DNA of 24,032 nucleotides from the NCBI GenBank assembly GCA_964515055.1, contig CAZEUG010000027.1, forward strand, positions 1-24,032. Direction: 5' to 3'. The notes under the pieces are model-generated. The model was not told the origin of the DNA and searched no databases. It saw only the letters and a list, made by a program, of their open reading frames with translations. Origin of the DNA: QAMX01 sp964515055 (GTDB taxonomy: Bacteria > Bacillota > Clostridia > Oscillospirales > QAMX01). The position numbers and the translations under genes were made by a program. Shown here in pieces: positions 22,241 through 24,032 of this stretch (its first letter is position 1; each line of letters begins with the position of its first letter).

Positions 22241-22255
22241 AGGAGGTAGCGGAAG

Positions 22256-23530
22256 ATGTCCAACAACCAACTGATCGAACGCATCCAGACGATGATCGCG
22301 GAGCTCCCGCCCGCAGCGGAGCATCCGGCCAACCGCGGGATGAATTTCTATTTTGACAAAAACGGCATTTCCGAGGCGGTGCTGCGCAACTACCTGTCGC
22401 GGGCGCAGAACTGCAGCATGCTGAACGAACCGGCCATTATTGAGGCGGGTCTGCGTATGGTGCTGCATACCGGTGCCAAGATGATCAGCCGCGCCCAGAC
22501 ACCGTGGGTGATGAACGGCGCGGAGTATGAGCGGGATGAGGAAATCCACCGCGTGATCGAGCTGGTTCACGCGTATGACCCGGATATTATTTTCGAAAAC
22601 TGCATTTTTGAAGCGCTGTGGCCGAGCGTCGGGGAAATCCCCATCCCGGCCGAGACGTTCCGGGCGTTTGGCCTGCGGCCGGAGGAGCGCAACTTCTCCT
22701 ATGAGGCCATGCAGTTCCCGGACGGCCGGTTCCAGGGACAGTGGGGCGGCGTGAGCTGCGTCCCGGATTTTACACGGCTGGAGACGCAGATGTGGTTTTA
22801 TCACCGCGCCTGCCGGTTCATCGATCTGGGCTATGAGTGCATTCACTTTGGCCAGATGATGCTGGTCTGCAAGTCCGACGTGAACTTCTCCGCGTTTGCC
22901 CGCGTGATTCAGATGATCCGCGACTATGCCCGTGACCATGCGCGGCGCGGCTGGGTGCTGGTGAATGCACACCTGTACGATGACCGCATCGACGGCGATC
23001 GGCTGATCTGCGACTTCCATATGTCGCCGACGCGTGGCCTGCCGCCGGTTGGGTCGGTGAAGCACCTCCCGTCCGAAGCCCCGCAGGAAATTGAGCTGTG
23101 CGTCGGGCACTTCGATGCGATCTACCTCGACAGCGTCGGCGGCATCACGCCGAGCGGCTGGAGAACCTCCTCGCTGCCGTACCTGATCGAGCTGGACAAC
23201 GCCGGAACCTGCCAGCGCGAATGGCTGGATACGCCGTACTGGCCGAAGCAGACCGAATGGTATGAGGGCGGCTGGTGGGGCTTCGATGAGATATCCTGGT
23301 TCGCCACCCAGCCGAAGGAATACCGCCACGCATGGCTGCAATATGCGTGGGACTGGATTCAGAACATCGACGGCTTCGGATACTGCCAGATGCCCGGCAA
23401 CCGCGGCGCCGCCCGCCGCATCGGCCCGGACGGCTCGGACTATGAACCGGCACCGTATCGCGCATTCGAAATGGATGACGTGGAGGCCATTCGCCAAATC
23501 TGGGTCAATGACCGCCAGACCCGCGAATAA
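22256..23530 (+). CDS. Unrecognised protein, long member of a paired family (possible TIM-barrel glycosidase)
   Basis: A 424-residue cytoplasmic protein of a family I cannot name. ATG 22256 follows AAGGAGGT. The N-terminal ~200 residues share the plan of the preceding gene (HPANRG at 23-28, GLRMVLHTGAKMISRAQTP near 65-83). The C-terminal half is what the short paralogue lacks: IDLGYECIHFGQMML (189-203), VIQMIRDYARDHARRGWVLV (217-236), ICDFHMSPTRG (251-261), YLDSVGGITPSGW (290-302), YLIELDNAG (309-317) and W-rich GGWWGFDEISWFA (338-350), LQYAWDWIQNIDGFGYCQMPG (361-381). Alternating short strands ending in acidic residues and helices, plus many tryptophans, suggest a TIM-barrel carbohydrate-active enzyme; D254, D292 and E312/D314 are candidate functional residues. 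The context downstream of galET supports a galactoside or glycan substrate. Function is inferred, not known. Confidence 0.82.
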   Translation: MSNNQLIERIQTMIAELPPAAEHPANRGMNFYFDKNGISEAVLRNYLSRAQNCSMLNEPAIIEAGLRMVLHTGAKMISRAQTPWVMNGAEYERDEEIHRVIELVHAYDPDIIFENCIFEALWPSVGEIPIPAETFRAFGLRPEERNFSYEAMQFPDGRFQGQWGGVSCVPDFTRLETQMWFYHRACRFIDLGYECIHFGQMMLVCKSDVNFSAFARVIQMIRDYARDHARRGWVLVNAHLYDDRIDGDRLICDFHMSPTRGLPPVGSVKHLPSEAPQEIELCVGHFDAIYLDSVGGITPSGWRTSSLPYLIELDNAGTCQREWLDTPYWPKQTEWYEGGWWGFDEISWFATQPKEYRHAWLQYAWDWIQNIDGFGYCQMPGNRGAARRIGPDGSDYEPAPYRAFEMDDVEAIRQIWVNDRQTRE

Positions 23531-23550
23531 GGGAAAAAGAGCGCATCAAA

Positions 23551-23584
23551 AAAGGGAGCGCATCCGGATGGATGCGCTCCCTTT
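23551..23584 (+). terminator. Terminator after the unknown pair
   Basis: A 15-bp perfect stem AAAGGGAGCGCATCC / GGATGCGCTCCCTTT with loop GGAT, 20 bases past the stop at 23530. The exit is TTTGCCG, a short T-run. Confidence 0.75.
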
Positions 23585-23738
23585 GCCGTGCAGGGGAAGT
23601 AAGGGGCAGGGCGGGGAAAAGAAAAACGCGTCGAACGATGCTGCAAGACGTGAGGTGTGACGGGAGGCAGCCTTGCGCCCTGCAAGTGTCCCACCGTTCC
23701 CGCTACGTTCGCAGCCGCACACAGAGGGTAGACGACAA

Positions 23739-23822
23739 AGCTCCCTCTGACGAGGGAGCCGGCGCGAAGCGCCTGAGGGAGAGAAGAGTTTGTCTGAACG
23801 CTCACTTGCATCTTCAGCCGAA
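23739..23822 (+). repeat. Two-hairpin repeat, full copy with TTTGTCTG tail
   Basis: Hairpin A CTCCCTC-TGAC-GAGGGAG, hairpin B GGCGC-GAA-GCGCC, then GAGAGAAGAGTTTGTCTG, AACGCTCACTTG and ATCTTCAGCCG, the same tail as at 3033 and 3359. Confidence 0.9.
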
Positions 23823-23860
23823 CCTTTCCCAAAATTTCGAACTGAGCAACTACCGAAGGT

Positions 23861-23922
23861 CTTCTCTCCTACCGTCAAAAATCTTCGATTTTTGCCACCT
23901 CCCTCGTCAGAGGGAGGTTTGC
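23861..23922 (-). repeat. Inverted-orientation repeat with AT-rich hairpin B
   Basis: CTTCTCTCCTACCGT, CAAAAATC-TTC-GATTTTTG, GCCA, then CCTCCCTC-GTCA-GAGGGAGG. It matches the copy at 14704 except for the loop bases and linker. Confidence 0.85.
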
Positions 23923-23955
23923 AGCCTAACCCATGCGCTCACCTGTACCCGTAGC

Positions 23956-24002
23956 GGCTAACCTTCCCCAAACAACAAAAGCTCCCTCTGACGAGGGAGC
24001 TG
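23956..24002 (+). repeat. Two-hairpin repeat, truncated after hairpin A
   Basis: The GGCTAACCTTCCCCAAAC block and hairpin A (from 23980) repeat 3335-3380 exactly, but after GGGAGCTG the sequence changes to GGCGTGTTATC and hairpin B is absent. Confidence 0.8.
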
Positions 24003-24032
24003 GGCGTGTTATCATATGAAGTGCAACACCCG

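Larger units (their letters stand above)
23585..24032 (+). repeat. Gene-free repeat island at the right edge
   Basis: No supported gene. It contains about 150 bases of unassigned sequence (23585-23735) followed by two forward and one inverted copies of the two-hairpin repeat. Confidence 0.8.

Noticed and set aside
21455..23497. 680-aa minus-strand frame
   Set aside because: It mirrors the two unknown proteins, which have good ribosome binding sites and homologous N-terminal halves, so the plus strand is coding.

Overview
The window comes from a GC-rich (coding regions look close to 60% GC), low-repeat-tolerance-free Firmicute, most probably an uncultured gut Clostridia of the Oscillospiraceae/Ruminococcaceae type. 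The evidence is the strong AGGAGG ribosome binding sites, consensus sigma-A promoters, a SpoIIQ-like sporulation peptidase with a sigma-F-like promoter, a bacterial type A RNase P RNA, class II GalT, and intergenic stretches packed with imperfect GAGGGAG hairpin repeats of the kind I recall from Faecalibacterium-like genomes. The species call is inference.

Layout. (1) 1-3472: a DUF559 nuclease-like gene sits between two almost identical 60-bp repeat copies, followed by more repeats and a highly expressed, secreted SLH-domain (S-layer-like) protein with a perfect sigma-A promoter and a strong terminator. (2) 3473-4755, minus strand: a SpoIIQ-like M23 peptidase and a four-helix holin-IV/YvlD-like membrane protein. 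(3) 4945-9302, plus strand: a sugar-catabolic operon made of a TIM-barrel sugar isomerase/epimerase, a PmoA-like (DUF6807) protein, a Gfo/Idh/MocA dehydrogenase and an OPA-like MFS transporter. Together they look like uptake and NAD-dependent conversion of a modified sugar or polyol. (4) 9348-13995: a processive-type family 2 glycosyltransferase, rnpB, a TRIC/UPF0126 membrane protein, a hexapeptide acetyltransferase and a DUF4091 glycosidase-like protein. (5) 13996-15024: about 1 kb without genes, filled with repeats including a 148-bp direct duplication. (6) 15025-16600, minus strand: a membrane-anchored hypothetical protein and a Dcr2-like metallophosphoesterase. The latter is divergently transcribed, from a twin promoter sharing 16 identical bases, from (7) 16804-18872: a ThyX-like protein of unknown function and two tandem PHP-domain phosphoesterases. 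(8) 18949-23530: galE, galT (class II), then two related proteins of unrecognised family (221 and 424 aa), in which the first resembles the N-terminal half of the second. (9) 23585-24032: repeats again.

The best candidates for something undescribed are the two-gene unknown family downstream of galET, the ThyX-like protein lacking the ThyX signature and coupled to tandem PHP enzymes and the divergent phosphoesterase, and the two-hairpin repeat family whose second hairpin changes sequence completely between copies while keeping its pairing.
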